Origin: Gilliamella sp. ESL0441
Lineage (GTDB): Bacteria > Pseudomonadota > Gammaproteobacteria > Enterobacterales > Orbaceae
Reading direction: 5' to 3'
NCBI RefSeq assembly: GCF_019469185.1
Contig: NZ_CP048264.1
Span: 2,418,001 to 2,482,000, forward strand
Length of the DNA stretch: 64,000 nt
The notes under the pieces are model-generated. The model worked only from the letters and a program-made list of their open reading frames with translations. It was not told the DNA's origin and made no database searches. Positions 52,305-64,000 of this stretch are shown here, in pieces (the stretch's first letter is position 1; every line of letters starts with the position of its first letter). A program made the translations under genes and the position numbers.

Positions 52305-55300
52305 CTATTGGTTTTCTTCTGCAGAATTAAGTAACTCAGCTAAGTTAGCTGTTGCTTCTTCAGCAGAAATTGTTGTTTGAATATCATCATTTGATGGTAC
52401 TGCACGTTTACGTAAACGCTCTTTATGGTAAGCATAACCAGTACCAGCCGGAATCAATCGACCAACAATGACGTTTTCTTTTAAGCCACGTAATTCGTCG
52501 TTTTTACCAGCAACTGCTGCTTCGGTTAATACGCGAGTCGTTTCTTGGAACGATGCCGCAGAAATAAACGATTCAGTTGTTAATGATGCTTTAGTAATAC
52601 CAAGTAGATCGTGTAAATAAACAATTGGTTCTTTACCTTGTGCTTCAAGTTCACGATTAATAATCTTCAAGCGTGAAACTTCAAGTTGTTCACCGTCAAG
52701 TAGACGAGAACCACCCGGATGAATAACCGTTGCTTTACGCAGCATCTGACGAACGATAACTTCAATGTGCTTATCATTGATTTTTACACCTTGCAGGCGA
52801 TAAACTTCTTGAACTTCGTTAACAATGTAACGTGTTACCGCATTTACGCCACGTAGACGTAAGATATCATGTGCTGATTCAGGACCATCCGAAATCACAT
52901 CACCACGTCCAACTTGTTCGCCTTCAAATACGTTAAGTTGACGCCATTTAGGAATCATCTCTTCATATGGTTCACTGCCATCTAATGGCGTGATGATCAA
53001 GCGACGTTTACCTTTGGTCTCTTTACCAAACGAAATAATACCATCAATTTCAGCAAGAATAGCTGATTCTTTCGGTTTACGAGCTTCAAATAAGTCAGCT
53101 ACGCGTGGTAAACCACCGGTAATATCTTTAGTCCCTACAGAGGCTTGTGGAATACGTGCAAGTGTATCACCCACATTGATTTCTGAACCATCTTCTAATT
53201 GAACTAATGCTTTACCTGGTAAGAAGTATTGTGCAAGCATTTCAGTACCTGCAACATAGATATCTTTACCTTTAGCATCAACAATCTTGATTGCTGGACG
53301 TAAATCTTTACCTACACCTGTTCGCTCAGCGACATCTAAAATAACAATCGATGATAAACCTGTTAATTCGTCGGTTTGACGGGTAATCGTTTGACCATCA
53401 ACCATATCAACAAATTTAACAAAGCCTTTCGCTTCAGAGATAACTGGCATTGTATGCGGATCCCAGTTAGCAACTGTTTCACCAGCATCGACTGCTGCGC
53501 CATTACCTTTTGTTAAAATCGAACCATAAGGAACTTTGTAAGTCTCTTTCATTCGACCTAAATCATCGATAATCGTTAACTCAGCATTACGTGATGTAAT
53601 AACCAATTTCTTGTCTGGGTTAGTCACAAATTTAGCATTAGTTAATTTAATACTACCTTTGTTTTTAACTTGAACACTTGATTCTGCTGCCGCTCTTGAT
53701 GCCGCACCACCGATATGGAACGTACGCATGGTTAACTGTGTACCCGGCTCACCGATTGATTGAGCTGCGATAACACCGATTGCTTCACCTTTATTCACTA
53801 AGTGACCACGTGCTAAGTCACGACCATAACATTTCGCACAAACACCAAAATCAGTATCACACGAAACAACAGAACGAACTTTAACACTATCAACCGATTC
53901 AGCTTCTAGTAAATCACAATAGCTTTCATCAAGTAATGTGTTACGTGGAATCAAGATATCGGCACTGCCTGGTTTTAACACATCTTCAGCCGTTACACGA
54001 CCTAATACACGTTCACGAAGTGGCTCTTTAACATCTCCACCTTCGATAACCGGTGTCATCACTACGCCTTCTAATGTGCCACAATCGTCTTCAATAACAA
54101 CTAAATCTTGTGCAACATCAACTAAACGACGAGTCAAATAACCAGAGTTCGCCGTTTTTAACGCTGTATCAGCAAGACCTTTACGAGCACCATGGGTAGA
54201 AATAAAGTACTGAAGTACGTTTAATCCTTCACGGAAGTTTGCTGTAATTGGTGTTTCGATAATAGAGCCGTCCGGTTTTGCCATCAAACCACGCATCCCT
54301 GCTAACTGACGAATCTGTGCTGCAGAACCCCGCGCACCTGAGTCGGCCATCATATAAATGCTGTTGAAAGAAGATTGTACTTCTTCTTTACCTTCACGAT
54401 TAATCACTTTTTCAGTTGATAAGTTATCCATCATGGCTTTTGCAACACGTTCATTGGCTGCTGCCCAGATATCGATAACTTTATTATAACGTTCACCTGC
54501 TGTGACTAAACCTGATTGGAATTGCTCTTGAATTTCAGCAACTTCAATTTCAGCTTCGTTGATGATTTGTAATTTCTTAGCCGGAATTTCCATATCATCA
54601 ATACCAACTGAAACACCAGAACGTGCAGCATAAGCAAAACCGGTATACATCACTTGGTCAGCCAAAATTACGGTTTCTTTCATACCGAGTTGACGATAGC
54701 AAATATTCAAAATACGTGAAATTGCTTTTTTGCCAAGTGGTTGGTTAATCACTGAGTAACTCATCCCTTTTGGCATAATCAACCATAAAATAGCACGCCC
54801 AACAGTAGTATCAATAACTGAAGTTGTTTCTTCCCACTCACCAACACTATTACGTTGGCTTTCAGTGATACGCACTTTAACTTTAGCATGTAGCTCAACA
54901 AGACCTAAACGATACAGTTTTTCTGCTTCTTTAGGACCGGTTAAAATCATGCCTTCACCTTTCGCATTGACTTTATCACGAGTCATATAGTAAAGACCTA
55001 ATACCACGTCCTGTGAAGGAACAATAATAGGCTCACCACTCGCAGGCGAAAGAATGTTGTTGGTTGACATCATTAACGCACGCGCTTCTAATTGCGCTTC
55101 TAAGGTTAATGGTACGTGAACCGCCATTTGGTCACCATCGAAGTCAGCATTGAATGCCGCACAAACTAATGGATGTAACTGAATCGCTTTACCTTCAATT
55201 AAGATAGGTTCAAATGCTTGAATACCCAATCTGTGAAGTGTTGGTGCACGGTTTAGTAATACTGGATGTTCACGGATAACTTCATCTAAGATATCCCAAA

Positions 55301-56522
55301 CAATCGCATCTTCACGTTCAACCATTTTCTTCGCAGCTTTGATGGTTGTTGCATAACCACGACGCTCTAATTTACCGTAGATAAATGGTTTGAAAAGCTC
55401 AAGTGCCATTTTTTTCGGTAAACCACATTGGTGTAAACGCAAGTATGGTCCCACTGTAATTACAGAACGACCTGAGTAGTCAACACGTTTACCTAATAGG
55501 TTTTGACGGAAACGACCTTGCTTACCTTTAATCATATCGGCAAGTGATTTTAATGGACGTTTGTTTGAACCGGTAATAGCACGACCACGGCGACCATTAT
55601 CTAATAATGCGTCGACAGATTCTTGTAACATACGTTTTTCATTACGTACAATAATATCTGGCGCAGCTAAGTCTAATAAACGTTTTAAACGGTTATTACG
55701 GTTGATCACTCGACGATAAAGATCATTCAAATCTGATGTTGCAAAACGTCCACCATCAAGTGGTACTAATGGACGTAAATCTGGTGGCAACACAGGCAAT
55801 ACGTTTAAGATCATCCATTCAGGTTTATTTTCTGATTGAATGAATGCTTCAATAATCTTAATGCGTTTAGTGATTTTCTTCCGTTTTGTTTCAGAGTTTG
55901 TTGTTGAAAGTTCGTCACGTAGAGCTTCACATTCCGCTTGTACATCAATATTACGCAACAACTCTTGGATAGCTTCGGCACCCATGCGAGCATCGAATTC
56001 ATCACCAAACTCTTCTAACGCATCTAAATATTGCTCTTCTGTTAAGATTTGACCACGCTCTAAGTTGGTCATACCACCATCAAGAACCATAAATGATTCA
56101 AAATAAAGAACACGTTCGATATCACGAAGTGGCATATCTAACAATAAACCAATACGAGATGGTAATGATTTTAAAAACCAGATGTGTGCAGTTGGCGATG
56201 CAAGTTCAATATGCCCCATACGCTCACGACGTACTTTCGCTTGTGTTACTTCAACGCCACATTTTTCACAGATCACACCACGGTGTTTTAAACGTTTATA
56301 TTTTCCACATAAACATTCATAGTCTTTAACTGGTCCAAAAATACGCGCACAAAACAATCCATCACGCTCAGGTTTGAACGTTCGATAGTTGATTGTTTCA
56401 GGTTTTTTAACTTCACCAAAAGACCATGAGCGAATCATATCAGGAGAGGCAAGACCTATCTTGATAGCATCAAAATCTTCTGTTTTTGTCTGTGCTTTTA
56501 GAAACTTTAGTAAGTCTTTCAC
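52305..56522 (-). CDS. rpoC: DNA-directed RNA polymerase beta' subunit
   Basis: RpoC forms half of the polymerase active site. The 1,405-residue protein (E. coli 1,407) has the magnesium triad in [15 protein letters not shown], the first zinc site [20 protein letters not shown], the second in [13 protein letters not shown] and the trigger-loop region [19 protein letters not shown]. It ends in a less conserved tail [13 protein letters not shown]. It follows rpoB by 91 bases. Confidence 0.99.
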   Translation of the reverse strand: MKDLLKFLKAQTKTEDFDAIKIGLASPDMIRSWSFGEVKKPETINYRTFKPERDGLFCARIFGPVKDYECLCGKYKRLKHRGVICEKCGVEVTQAKVRRERMGHIELASPTAHIWFLKSLPSRIGLLLDMPLRDIERVLYFESFMVLDGGMTNLERGQILTEEQYLDALEEFGDEFDARMGAEAIQELLRNIDVQAECEALRDELSTTNSETKRKKITKRIKIIEAFIQSENKPEWMILNVLPVLPPDLRPLVPLDGGRFATSDLNDLYRRVINRNNRLKRLLDLAAPDIIVRNEKRMLQESVDALLDNGRRGRAITGSNKRPLKSLADMIKGKQGRFRQNLLGKRVDYSGRSVITVGPYLRLHQCGLPKKMALELFKPFIYGKLERRGYATTIKAAKKMVEREDAIVWDILDEVIREHPVLLNRAPTLHRLGIQAFEPILIEGKAIQLHPLVCAAFNADFDGDQMAVHVPLTLEAQLEARALMMSTNNILSPASGEPIIVPSQDVVLGLYYMTRDKVNAKGEGMILTGPKEAEKLYRLGLVELHAKVKVRITESQRNSVGEWEETTSVIDTTVGRAILWLIMPKGMSYSVINQPLGKKAISRILNICYRQLGMKETVILADQVMYTGFAYAARSGVSVGIDDMEIPAKKLQIINEAEIEVAEIQEQFQSGLVTAGERYNKVIDIWAAANERVAKAMMDNLSTEKVINREGKEEVQSSFNSIYMMADSGARGSAAQIRQLAGMRGLMAKPDGSIIETPITANFREGLNVLQYFISTHGARKGLADTALKTANSGYLTRRLVDVAQDLVVIEDDCGTLEGVVMTPVIEGGDVKEPLRERVLGRVTAEDVLKPGSADILIPRNTLLDESYCDLLEAESVDSVKVRSVVSCDTDFGVCAKCYGRDLARGHLVNKGEAIGVIAAQSIGEPGTQLTMRTFHIGGAASRAAAESSVQVKNKGSIKLTNAKFVTNPDKKLVITSRNAELTIIDDLGRMKETYKVPYGSILTKGNGAAVDAGETVANWDPHTMPVISEAKGFVKFVDMVDGQTITRQTDELTGLSSIVILDVAERTGVGKDLRPAIKIVDAKGKDIYVAGTEMLAQYFLPGKALVQLEDGSEINVGDTLARIPQASVGTKDITGGLPRVADLFEARKPKESAILAEIDGIISFGKETKGKRRLIITPLDGSEPYEEMIPKWRQLNVFEGEQVGRGDVISDGPESAHDILRLRGVNAVTRYIVNEVQEVYRLQGVKINDKHIEVIVRQMLRKATVIHPGGSRLLDGEQLEVSRLKIINRELEAQGKEPIVYLHDLLGITKASLTTESFISAASFQETTRVLTEAAVAGKNDELRGLKENVIVGRLIPAGTGYAYHKERLRKRAVPSNDDIQTTISAEEATANLAELLNSAEENQ

Positions 56523-56613
56523 AATTGGCTCCTATGGAGTTAAACCAATTAGATAACTTATTATTGCTAATAAGTTATCCCTATAAATAGAAATCATTTT
56601 TAATTAGTGAAGA

Positions 56614-59600
56614 TTACTCTTCATCTAACTCGATATTAATACCTAGCGAACGAATCTCTTTTAACAATACATTAAATGATTCTGGAATCGCAGGTTCCAT
56701 ACGATGATCACCATCTACAATATTTTTATACATCTTAGTACGGCCGTTTACGTCATCTGATTTAACCGTTAGCATTTCTTGTAGTGTGTAAGCAGCACCA
56801 TAAGCTTCAAGTGCCCATACTTCCATCTCACCGAAACGCTGACCACCAAATTGAGCTTTACCACCCAATGGCTGTTGAGTAACCAGACTATATGAACCTG
56901 TAGAACGTGCATGCATCTTATCATCAACTAAGTGATTTAATTTCAGCATGTACATATAACCTACTGTTACCGGACGTTCAAACTGCTCACCTGTACGACC
57001 ATCATACAATGTAATTTGGCCTGAAGTCGGCAAATCACCCAATTCTAGTAATGACTTGATTTCTTGCTCTTTTGCACCATCAAACACTGGTGTAGCAAGT
57101 GGCATACCATTACGTAAATTTTGTGCCAATGTCATGACTTCTTGATCGGTAAATTCTGCAACATTTACTTTTTGTGCAGCACCTAAACCAAGATCGTATG
57201 CTTTTTGGATAAACTCACGTAATTTAGCAAGTTCTTGCTGCTCTTTAAGCATTGTATCAATTTTTTGACCAATACCTTTAGCCGCCATACCTAAGTGGGT
57301 TTCTAGGATCTGTCCAATGTTCATACGAGACGGAACCCCTAGTGGGTTTAACACGATATCGACTGGACGACCTTTGTCATCATATGGCATATCTTCAATT
57401 GGATTAATCTTAGAGATAACCCCTTTGTTACCATGACGACCCGCCATTTTATCACCAGGCTGAATTTGACGTTTAACCGCTAAGTAAACTTTAACAATTT
57501 TGAGCACACCAGGTTGTAAATCATCACCTTGTGTAATCTTCATGCGTTTAGCTTCAAGCTTTTTGTTAAACTCAAGTTTAATTTCTTCGTGCTGTTCAGC
57601 AAGTTGCTCTAACTGTGCTTGTTTGCTTTCGTTTGAAATACCGATTGTTAACCATTTTTCTCGTGGTAAGGCATCTAATTTATCAGCTTTAATACCACCT
57701 GAAATTAACACATCACGAATACGCGCAAATAAAGCTGCTTCTAAGATTTTAAGCTCTTCAGTTAAATCTTTTCTTGCTTGTTTAAGTTGCATCTCTTCAA
57801 TTTCAAGTGCACGTTTATCTTTTTGTACACCATCACGAGTGAAGACTTGGACATCAATAACCGTACCAGAAACACCATTTGGTACACGTAAAGACGTATC
57901 TTTAACGTCAGATGCTTTTTCACCAAAAATTGCACGTAGTAATTTTTCTTCTGGTGTTAATTGTGTTTCACCTTTAGGCGTCACTTTACCAACAAGAATA
58001 TCACCACCTTTAACTTCAGCACCGATATAAACAATACCTGATTCATCTAATTTAGAAAGCGCAGCTTCACCCACATTTGGAATATCAGCAGTGATTTCTT
58101 CAGCACCTAATTTAGTATCACGAGATACACAAGATAACTCTTGAATATGGATCGAGGTGAAACGATCATCTTGTACCACTTTTTCAGAAACTAAAATAGA
58201 ATCCTCAAAGTTATAACCATTCCATGGCATAAATGCCACGCGCATGTTTTGACCTAATGCAAGTTCACCTAAATCAGTTGATGGACCATCTGCAAGTACA
58301 TCACCTCGTTCAACTTTTTCGCCTAATTCCACACATGGAATTTGATTGATACAGGTATTTTGGTTAGAACGGGTATATTTAGTTAAGTTATAAATATCAA
58401 TCCCTGTTTCACCCGCATACATTTCATCGGCATTTACATTGACTACGATACGTGACGCATCAACATATTGAACAGTACCACCACGACGAGCAACGGCTGT
58501 TACACCTGAGTCAACAGCTACCGCACGTTCCATACCGGTACCAACAAATGGTTTTTCCGCTTTTAATGTCGGAACTGCTTGACGTTGCATGTTTGCACCC
58601 ATCAAAGCACGGTTCGCATCGTCATGTTCCAAGAATGGAATTAATGACGCACCAACTGACACGATTTGTTGTGTTGAAACGTCCATATAATGAACTTGTT
58701 CAGGACTATATAAGCCCGACTCACCATTTAAACGACAAGTCACTAAATCTTCTTTAAAGCGACCTTCCTCATCAAGGTTTGAGTTCGCCTGTGCAATAAC
58801 AAATTCACTTTCGTCAATTGCTGATAAATAATTAATTTCATCAGTCACAACACCGTCAATCACTCGACGATATGGTGTTTCTAAGAAACCATACTCATTA
58901 GTACGAGAATAGACCGCTAACGAGTTAATCAAACCGATGTTTGGACCTTCAGGCGTTTCAATCGGACATACACGACCATAATGAGTTGGATGTACGTCAC
59001 GGACTTCAAAGCCTGCTCGCTCACGAGTTAAACCACCCGGACCTAATGCAGAAATACGACGTTTATGCGTAATTTCAGATAATGGATTATTTTGATCCAT
59101 AAACTGAGATAACTGGCTAGAACCAAAGAACTCACGGATTGCCGCTGAAATTGGTTTAGCATTAATCATATCTTGTGGCATTAATGAATCAAGATCACCT
59201 AAAGATAAACGCTCTTTTACGGCTCTTTCAACACGCACTAAACCAATACGGAATTGGTTTTCTGCCATTTCACCAACGCTACGAATACGACGATTACCTA
59301 AGTGGTCGATATCATCAACATCACCATGACCATTACGAATACTGATTAATTTCTTCATAACGTCAACGATATCATCTTTAGTTAAGACGCTTTGACCTTC
59401 AATATCATCACGACCTAAAGAACGATTAAATTTCATTCGACCAACCGCTGATAAATCATAACGTTCATCAGAGAAGAATAAGTTGTCAAATAACGCTTCT
59501 GCAGCTTCTTTTGTTGGTGGCTCACCTGGTCGCATCATGCGATAAATTTCAACTAATGCACCTAAACGATCGCGTGTTGAATCAACATTTAATGTTTCAG

Positions 59601-60642
59601 AGATAAACGCCCCATGGTCAAGATCATTGGTGAATAATGTTTCAATTTTTTTGTAGCCTGCATTCGTTAATTCTAATAACAATTCTAATGAAATTGGTGT
59701 ATTAGCAAATGCAATGACTTCACCTGTCGCGTCATTGACATAGTTTTTAGCAAGCACTTTATTAACGATGTATTCAACAGGTACATCAATTTTGCTTACT
59801 TTATCTTTTTCTAATTCACGGATATGACGTGCAGTAATACGGCGACCTTTTTCAGCGTACACTTTACCTTTTGATTCAATATCAAATAAGGCTGTTTCAC
59901 CACGTAAACGCTCTGGGACTAAATCCATTTTTAATTTGGATTTGCCAACTTCAAAAATGGTTTTCTCAAAGAAGATATTTAAAATTTCTTCTGTTTCATA
60001 ACCTAATGCGCGCAAAATAATTGTTGCTGGAAGTTTACGACGACGGTCAATACGAGCAAAAAGATTGTCTTTTGGATCAAATTCGAAATCAAGCCAAGAG
60101 CCACGATAAGGAATAATCCGAGCATTATATAAAACTTTACCAGAAGAGTGTGTTTTACCTTTATCACTATCAAAGAACACACCTGGACTACGATGTAATT
60201 GTGAAACGATTACCCGTTCGGTACCATTGATTACAAATGTTCCATTGTCCGTCATTAAAGGAATTTCGCCCATGTAGACGTCTTGCTCTTTAATATCTTT
60301 TACAGTTCCTTCTGGTGCATCTTTATCATAAATAACTAAACGTAATTTTACGCGCAACGGTGCTGAGTAAGTGATCCCTCTAATTTGACATTCTTTTACA
60401 TCAAACACAGGTTCGCCCATCTTAAAGCTCACGTATTGTAACTCAGCATTACCACTATAACTTTTTATCGGAAATATTGAACGAAAAGCGGCTTCTAAAC
60501 CATACTGACCTTCTGGATCTTGCTCAATAAATTTCTGGAACGAATCAAGTTGAATAGAAAGAAGATACGGTATATCCAAGACTTGTGGACGCTTACCAAA
60601 ATTCTTACGAATTCGTTTTTTCTCGGTATAAGAGTAAACCAT
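56614..60642 (-). CDS. rpoB: DNA-directed RNA polymerase beta subunit
   Basis: RpoB forms the other half of the catalytic cleft. It is 1,342 residues, as in E. coli. The rifampicin pocket is wild type: [31 protein letters not shown], with Asp, His and Ser at the classic positions. [14 protein letters not shown] and the C-terminal [21 protein letters not shown] are intact. It lies behind an attenuator hairpin after rplL. Confidence 0.99.
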   Translation of the reverse strand: MVYSYTEKKRIRKNFGKRPQVLDIPYLLSIQLDSFQKFIEQDPEGQYGLEAAFRSIFPIKSYSGNAELQYVSFKMGEPVFDVKECQIRGITYSAPLRVKLRLVIYDKDAPEGTVKDIKEQDVYMGEIPLMTDNGTFVINGTERVIVSQLHRSPGVFFDSDKGKTHSSGKVLYNARIIPYRGSWLDFEFDPKDNLFARIDRRRKLPATIILRALGYETEEILNIFFEKTIFEVGKSKLKMDLVPERLRGETALFDIESKGKVYAEKGRRITARHIRELEKDKVSKIDVPVEYIVNKVLAKNYVNDATGEVIAFANTPISLELLLELTNAGYKKIETLFTNDLDHGAFISETLNVDSTRDRLGALVEIYRMMRPGEPPTKEAAEALFDNLFFSDERYDLSAVGRMKFNRSLGRDDIEGQSVLTKDDIVDVMKKLISIRNGHGDVDDIDHLGNRRIRSVGEMAENQFRIGLVRVERAVKERLSLGDLDSLMPQDMINAKPISAAIREFFGSSQLSQFMDQNNPLSEITHKRRISALGPGGLTRERAGFEVRDVHPTHYGRVCPIETPEGPNIGLINSLAVYSRTNEYGFLETPYRRVIDGVVTDEINYLSAIDESEFVIAQANSNLDEEGRFKEDLVTCRLNGESGLYSPEQVHYMDVSTQQIVSVGASLIPFLEHDDANRALMGANMQRQAVPTLKAEKPFVGTGMERAVAVDSGVTAVARRGGTVQYVDASRIVVNVNADEMYAGETGIDIYNLTKYTRSNQNTCINQIPCVELGEKVERGDVLADGPSTDLGELALGQNMRVAFMPWNGYNFEDSILVSEKVVQDDRFTSIHIQELSCVSRDTKLGAEEITADIPNVGEAALSKLDESGIVYIGAEVKGGDILVGKVTPKGETQLTPEEKLLRAIFGEKASDVKDTSLRVPNGVSGTVIDVQVFTRDGVQKDKRALEIEEMQLKQARKDLTEELKILEAALFARIRDVLISGGIKADKLDALPREKWLTIGISNESKQAQLEQLAEQHEEIKLEFNKKLEAKRMKITQGDDLQPGVLKIVKVYLAVKRQIQPGDKMAGRHGNKGVISKINPIEDMPYDDKGRPVDIVLNPLGVPSRMNIGQILETHLGMAAKGIGQKIDTMLKEQQELAKLREFIQKAYDLGLGAAQKVNVAEFTDQEVMTLAQNLRNGMPLATPVFDGAKEQEIKSLLELGDLPTSGQITLYDGRTGEQFERPVTVGYMYMLKLNHLVDDKMHARSTGSYSLVTQQPLGGKAQFGGQRFGEMEVWALEAYGAAYTLQEMLTVKSDDVNGRTKMYKNIVDGDHRMEPAIPESFNVLLKEIRSLGINIELDEE

Positions 60643-60842
60643 TAGTTCCTCAACTTGCTTATCTGCTATTTTAGCATGATTAAATATTCATCAGGAGCAC
60701 TTCAATCGAATAATAACGCCTGACACCTCATCGAAAATATCTATAAATATCAATTGATTAGGCTTAATAAATATACTATTTCTTTATTGCTTTTTATTGA
60801 TAGTCTTCAAATAAAATTCTTCGACTTTTTACAGCGCAAAAA

Positions 60843-60865
60843 GGCTGGAGGTAAAACCCCCAGCC
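60843..60865 (-). terminator. rplL-rpoB attenuator hairpin
   Basis: On the minus strand GGCTGGGGGT and ACCTCCAGCC pair (one G-U) around a TTT loop, then TTTTTGCGC. It is in the same place as the E. coli attenuator that lowers rpoBC transcription relative to the ribosomal genes. The 245-base gap 60643-60887 holds no gene. Confidence 0.85.
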
Positions 60866-60887
60866 ATTTAGCTTGCTATCGATTAAC

Positions 60888-61256
60888 TTATTTAAGTTCG
60901 ACAGCTGCACCAGATTCTTCAAGTGCCTTTTTAAGTTCTTCAGCATCAGCTTTGCTAACACCTTCTTTAACTGTTGCAGGAGCTGATTCAACAAGATCTT
61001 TAGCTTCTTTTAAGCCTAAACCAGTTGCACCACGAACTGCTTTGATAACAGCTACTTTATTTGCACCAACATCTTTTAAGATTACATCAAATTCAGTTTT
61101 CTCTTCAGCTGCTTCAGCTGGACCTGCTGCTGCAACTGCAACAGCTGCTGCTGCAGAAACACCGAATTTTTCTTCCATCATAGATACTAGTTCAACAACG
61201 TCCATTACAGACATTTCAGCAACTGCATCTAAAATTTGTTCTTTAGTGATAGACAT
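60888..61256 (-). CDS. rplL: 50S ribosomal protein L7/L12
   Basis: The stalk protein that recruits translation factors. From the ATG at 61256 it is 122 residues (E. coli 121): the dimerising N-domain [16 protein letters not shown], an Ala-rich hinge ([17 protein letters not shown]) and the C-domain [24 protein letters not shown]. The frame opens five codons earlier (61271), but MSITKEQ is the family start. Confidence 0.98.
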   Translation of the reverse strand: MSITKEQILDAVAEMSVMDVVELVSMMEEKFGVSAAAAVAVAAAGPAEAAEEKTEFDVILKDVGANKVAVIKAVRGATGLGLKEAKDLVESAPATVKEGVSKADAEELKKALEESGAAVELK

Positions 61257-61314
61257 AATATAGTTTCCCAAATTTACAATTTTTAATTAATAAAATTCGT
61301 CATCATACTGCTAA

Positions 61315-61812
61315 TTAAGCAGCTTCTTTTTGATCACGAACAGCTGCAAGAGTACGAACCAATTTGCCTGCTGCGGCTTCTTTCATGGTTGACATCAAGC
61401 GAGCTAATGCTTCTTCATAAGTAGGTAATGTTGCTAAGCGATCAATGTTCGCTGCAGTAATTAACTCACCTTCAAAGGCTGCGGCTTTAATCTCAAATTT
61501 ATCGTTTTCTTTTGCAAACGCTTTAAAAATACGCGCAGCAGCACCTGGGTGCTCGTTTGAAAACGCAATTAGAGTAGGACCAACAAACGTATCTTTTAAA
61601 CACTCATATTGAGTGCCCTCTACAACACGGCGTAATAGCGTATTACGAACAACACGCATATAAACACCCGCTTCACGAGCAGATTTACGTAATGCAGTCA
61701 TTTTTTCTACAGTTACGCCACGAGAATCGGCAACAACTGCAGATAGCGCACCTTTGGCGATTTCATTAACTTCAGCAACAATTTCTTGTTTATTTTGAAG
61801 ATTTAGTGCCAT
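61315..61812 (-). CDS. rplJ: 50S ribosomal protein L10
   Basis: L10 anchors the L7/L12 dimers on the 50S stalk and represses its own operon by binding its leader. From the ATG at 61812 it is 165 residues, the E. coli length ([21 protein letters not shown]). AGGAG lies eight bases upstream. The longer frame to 61842 would run into the leader hairpins. Confidence 0.97.
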   Translation of the reverse strand: MALNLQNKQEIVAEVNEIAKGALSAVVADSRGVTVEKMTALRKSAREAGVYMRVVRNTLLRRVVEGTQYECLKDTFVGPTLIAFSNEHPGAAARIFKAFAKENDKFEIKAAAFEGELITAANIDRLATLPTYEEALARLMSTMKEAAAGKLVRTLAAVRDQKEAA

Positions 61813-62046
61813 TGGTTTTGCTCCTGGATTAAAACTAGGCAAAGCCTAGACTTATTTAAACTAACTATAACAATATAGTTAGCACAACCACGATGAGCAG
61901 AATTCCTGTATTATATCTTATCAGGTTCTGTCACCGTCTACGTAGGAAAATTAAGTAATTAAAAGTCAATTACACCTACGGTCTTGGACGGGGTCTGGTT
62001 AAGGCCAGACACCAACCGATTTTTTTGTTTAATTAATAATGATTAA
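61813..62046 (-). promoter_or_regulatory. L10 leader (autoregulatory mRNA structure) upstream of rplJ
   Basis: The 234-base gap between rplA and rplJ is the usual site of the L10-(L12)4 translational operator. Several stems are visible: CTAGGC/GCCTAG (61835-61849), CTAACTATA/TATAGTTAG (61861-61882, loop ACAA), and GTCTGG/CCAGAC further upstream (about 61992-62011). The general layout fits the known leader; I cannot compute the full fold. Confidence 0.7.
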
Positions 62047-62748
62047 TTAAACAGATGCATTCAATGTTGTTTGATCGATAGCAACACCAGCGCCCATAGT
62101 AGTAGAAAGACTTACTTTCTTCACAAAGACACCTTTAGAAGATGCTGGTTTTGCACGTTTTAACGCAACAAGTAATGCTTCTAAATTTTCTTTAAGTTTA
62201 GCTGCATCAAAATCAGCTTTACCGATAGTAGTATGGATAATACCATTTTTATCGTTACGGTAACGGATTTGACCTGCTTTCGCATTTTTTACTGCTTCAG
62301 CAACGTTAGGCGTTACAGTACCAACTTTAGGGTTTGGCATTAAACCACGTGGTCCTAAAATTTGACCTAATTGACCAACTACACGCATAGCGTCTGGCGA
62401 TGCGATAACGACATCAAAATTCATTTCGCCTTTTTTGATTTGATCCGCAAGATCGTCCATACCAACTAATTCAGCACCCGCTTCTTTAGCTGCTTCTGCA
62501 TTTGCACCTTGTGTAAACACAGCTACACGAACGCTACGACCAGTACCATGAGGCAATACAATTGCACCACGAACATTTTGGTCTGATTTACGTGAATCAA
62601 TACCTAAATTTACAGCAACATCAACGCTTTCAGTAAATTTAGCAGTCGCAAGCTCTTTTAATAAAGCAATTGCTTCGTTGATTTCATATTGTTTAGTTGC
62701 ATTCACTTTTTCGCGGATAAGTTTAGCTTTCTTAGATAATTTAGCCAT
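62047..62748 (-). CDS. rplA: 50S ribosomal protein L1
   Basis: L1 binds 23S rRNA at the mobile E-site stalk and represses translation of its own operon. The 233-residue protein (E. coli 234) has the signatures [17 protein letters not shown] and [16 protein letters not shown]. It starts 3 bases after rplK, so translation is coupled. Confidence 0.98.
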   Translation of the reverse strand: MAKLSKKAKLIREKVNATKQYEINEAIALLKELATAKFTESVDVAVNLGIDSRKSDQNVRGAIVLPHGTGRSVRVAVFTQGANAEAAKEAGAELVGMDDLADQIKKGEMNFDVVIASPDAMRVVGQLGQILGPRGLMPNPKVGTVTPNVAEAVKNAKAGQIRYRNDKNGIIHTTIGKADFDAAKLKENLEALLVALKRAKPASSKGVFVKKVSLSTTMGAGVAIDQTTLNASV

Positions 62749-62751
62749 CGA

Positions 62752-63180
62752 TTAACCCTCCACTTCCAAGCCCATTGAACGAGCAGTTCCTTCAATAGAA
62801 CGCATCATTGATTCAATGGTAGCACCATTCATATCTGCAGCTTTTAATTCAGCGATTTCGCGAATTTGAGCACTCGTTACTTTACCTACTTTTTTCTTGT
62901 TAGGCTCACCTGAACCAGACTTGATTTTAGCAGCTTTCTTCAATAGTACTGCCGCAGGAGGAGTCTTAGTAACAAAGGTGAATGAACGGTCTGAATAGAC
63001 TGAAATAACAACTGGAATAGGTAGACCTTTTTCCATGCTTTCTGTTTTCGCATTAAATGCTTTACAGAATTCCATGATATTAACACCATGTTGACCAAGT
63101 GCTGGACCAACTGGTGGACTAGGATTTGCTGCACCAGCTGCAACTTGCAACTTGATGTAAGCCTGTACTTTTTTTGCCAT
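62752..63180 (-). CDS. rplK: 50S ribosomal protein L11
   Basis: L11 sits at the GTPase-associated centre and is needed for RelA sensing of uncharged tRNA. From the ATG at 63180 it is 142 residues, the E. coli length, starting [20 protein letters not shown] and containing [29 protein letters not shown] precedes the ATG. The longer frame to 63207 lies in the leader and is rejected. Confidence 0.98.
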   Translation of the reverse strand: MAKKVQAYIKLQVAAGAANPSPPVGPALGQHGVNIMEFCKAFNAKTESMEKGLPIPVVISVYSDRSFTFVTKTPPAAVLLKKAAKIKSGSGEPNKKKVGKVTSAQIREIAELKAADMNGATIESMMRSIEGTARSMGLEVEG

Positions 63181-63257
63181 TTTTTGGTTTCCTTCTCTCG
63201 GGTGCAAACGCTTCTATTATATAAATAGACAGCTCCCCTAAGTTAAATGAGGGCAGA

Positions 63258-63286
63258 ATTATCCTACAATTGATATACAAATGCAA
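63258..63286 (-). promoter_or_regulatory. Sigma-70 promoter for rplKAJL-rpoBC
   Basis: On the minus strand TTGCAT (63286-63281), 17 bases, GATAAT (63263-63258), followed by a GC-containing discriminator. It gives a leader of about 70 bases before rplK. Confidence 0.7.
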
Positions 63287-63304
63287 GATTTATTTTATGA
63301 ACAA

Positions 63305-63340
63305 TTAATACAAAGTAGGAGACTCCCCACTTTGTATTAA
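63305..63340 (-). terminator. Terminator of fbaA
   Basis: TTAATACAAAGT (63305-63316) and its complement (63329-63340) form a 12-bp stem, with an inner GG/CC helix in the loop. It lies 14 bases after the fbaA stop. The T-tract beyond is weak. Confidence 0.6.
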
Positions 63341-63354
63341 AAATGAAAACGTAA

Positions 63355-64000
63355 TTAAAGTACGTTAACAGCGTTAAGTTCTTTAAATGCAAGTTCTAAA
63401 CGAGCAACTAAAGAATCTTGACCTTTACGTAACCAAACACGTGGATCATAGTATTTTTTGTTTGGCGCATCAGGTCCTTCAGGATTACCTAATTGACCTT
63501 GTAAATAAGCTTCATTTGCTTTGTAGTAATCTAAAATACCCGCCCAGTTAGCCCATTGAGTATCGGTATCGATATTCATTTTGATAACACCATAACTAAC
63601 TGCTTCTGCAATTTCTTCAGGTGTTGAGCCTGAACCACCATGGAATACGAAATTCAGTGATTTTTCAGGTAAGTTGAATTTTTCTGATACGTATTTTTGT
63701 GAGTTATCTAAAATTTTTGGTGTTAATTTAACATTACCTGGTTTGTAAACACCATGCACGTTACCAAAAGATGCAGCGATAGTGAAACGAGGGCTAATTT
63801 CGCTTAAACGCTCATAAGCATAAGCTACATCTTCAGGTTGAGTATAAAGTGCTGAACTATCCATATGGCTGTTATCCACACCATCTTCTTCACCACCAGT
63901 ACAACCTAATTCTAACTCTAATGTCATTTTCATTGCAGACATACGAGCAAGATACTGACAACAAATATCAATGTTATCTTTTAATGTTTCTTCTGACAGG
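63355..64000 (-). CDS. fbaA: Fructose-bisphosphate aldolase class II, 5' end outside window
   Basis: FbaA cleaves fructose 1,6-bisphosphate in glycolysis using zinc. The C-terminal 215 or so residues are visible and the frame stays open to the window edge. The ELELGCTGGEEDGVDNSHMD region, zinc-binding histidines in FGNVHGVYKPG and FVFHGGSGS, and the catalytic NIDTDTQWA stretch are intact and match E. coli FbaA. The internal ATG at 63942 is not the start, since homology continues upstream. Confidence 0.97.
   Translation of the reverse strand, partial: LSEETLKDNIDICCQYLARMSAMKMTLELELGCTGGEEDGVDNSHMDSSALYTQPEDVAYAYERLSEISPRFTIAASFGNVHGVYKPGNVKLTPKILDNSQKYVSEKFNLPEKSLNFVFHGGSGSTPEEIAEAVSYGVIKMNIDTDTQWANWAGILDYYKANEAYLQGQLGNPEGPDAPNKKYYDPRVWLRKGQDSLVARLELAFKELNAVNVL

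Overview
The window is an AT-rich (visibly mid-30s % GC by eye) piece of a gammaproteobacterial chromosome. Nearly every protein reads as a close relative of an Escherichia coli protein, but gene blocks that lie far apart in E. coli sit side by side here. MutH, SprT, DiaA, LpoA, MetJ-type and TyrR-type operators and the YdiL/YdiM/YdiN neighbourhood point to the Enterobacterales/Pasteurellales/Orbales part of the tree. The low GC and complete sorbitol PTS would fit a gut-associated Orbaceae member such as Gilliamella; that placement is inference and the 16S gene at 32100-33637 would settle it. I see no prophage, insertion sequence, integron or CRISPR array.

Layout. 1-5.4 kb: the 3' part of serA (+), then a complete sorbitol (glucitol) PTS operon on the minus strand (srlA-srlE-srlB-srlD-srlM-srlR) with a striking 17-bp perfect inverted repeat upstream. 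5.4-8.7 kb: dps, a flavin reductase, mutH (+) and argA (-). 9.0-15.2 kb: a minus-strand accessory-looking cluster of two YdiM/YdiN-type MFS carriers, aroL, ydiL, an AroE/YdiB-family dehydrogenase whose cofactor loop looks NAD-preferring, and a LysR-type regulator. A TyrR-like box lies between ydiL and aroL. I read this as a candidate quinate/shikimate uptake-and-use locus. 15.3-17.3 kb: rpmB-rpmG with a strong promoter and long leader, then gltP. 17.4-28.1 kb: gyrA (with an unusual acidic insert in its C-terminal domain), diaA-yraN-lpoA, rlmM, lpxL, thyA-lgt-rppH. A decayed copy of the rlmM 3' end lies just upstream of lpoA.

28.4-34.0 kb: a complete rRNA operon on the minus strand (P1/P2, boxA, 16S, tRNA-Ile(GAT), tRNA-Ala(TGC), 23S, 5S, terminator). 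34.0-38.6 kb: murI (-), metK with a MetJ operator, sprT, an unrecognised membrane protein, rlmJ (+), dgkA (-). 38.6-49.7 kb: a run of minus-strand lipid, replication and ribosome genes: yceD-rpmF-plsX-fabH-fabD-fabG-acpP-fabF, then dnaE and accA. 49.9-52.2 kb: lemA plus a TPM-domain protein, and a small protein carrying the Asn/Trp/His triad of IsdG-type haem-degrading monooxygenases. 52.3-64.0 kb: the rplKAJL-rpoBC operon with its L10 leader and rplL-rpoB attenuator, and the 3' part of fbaA.

Most of the window is core housekeeping. The parts most worth testing are the shikimate/quinate cluster, the srl upstream palindrome, the GyrA insert, the rlmM remnant and the haem-monooxygenase-like gene. 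I did not find a convincing wholly new system.
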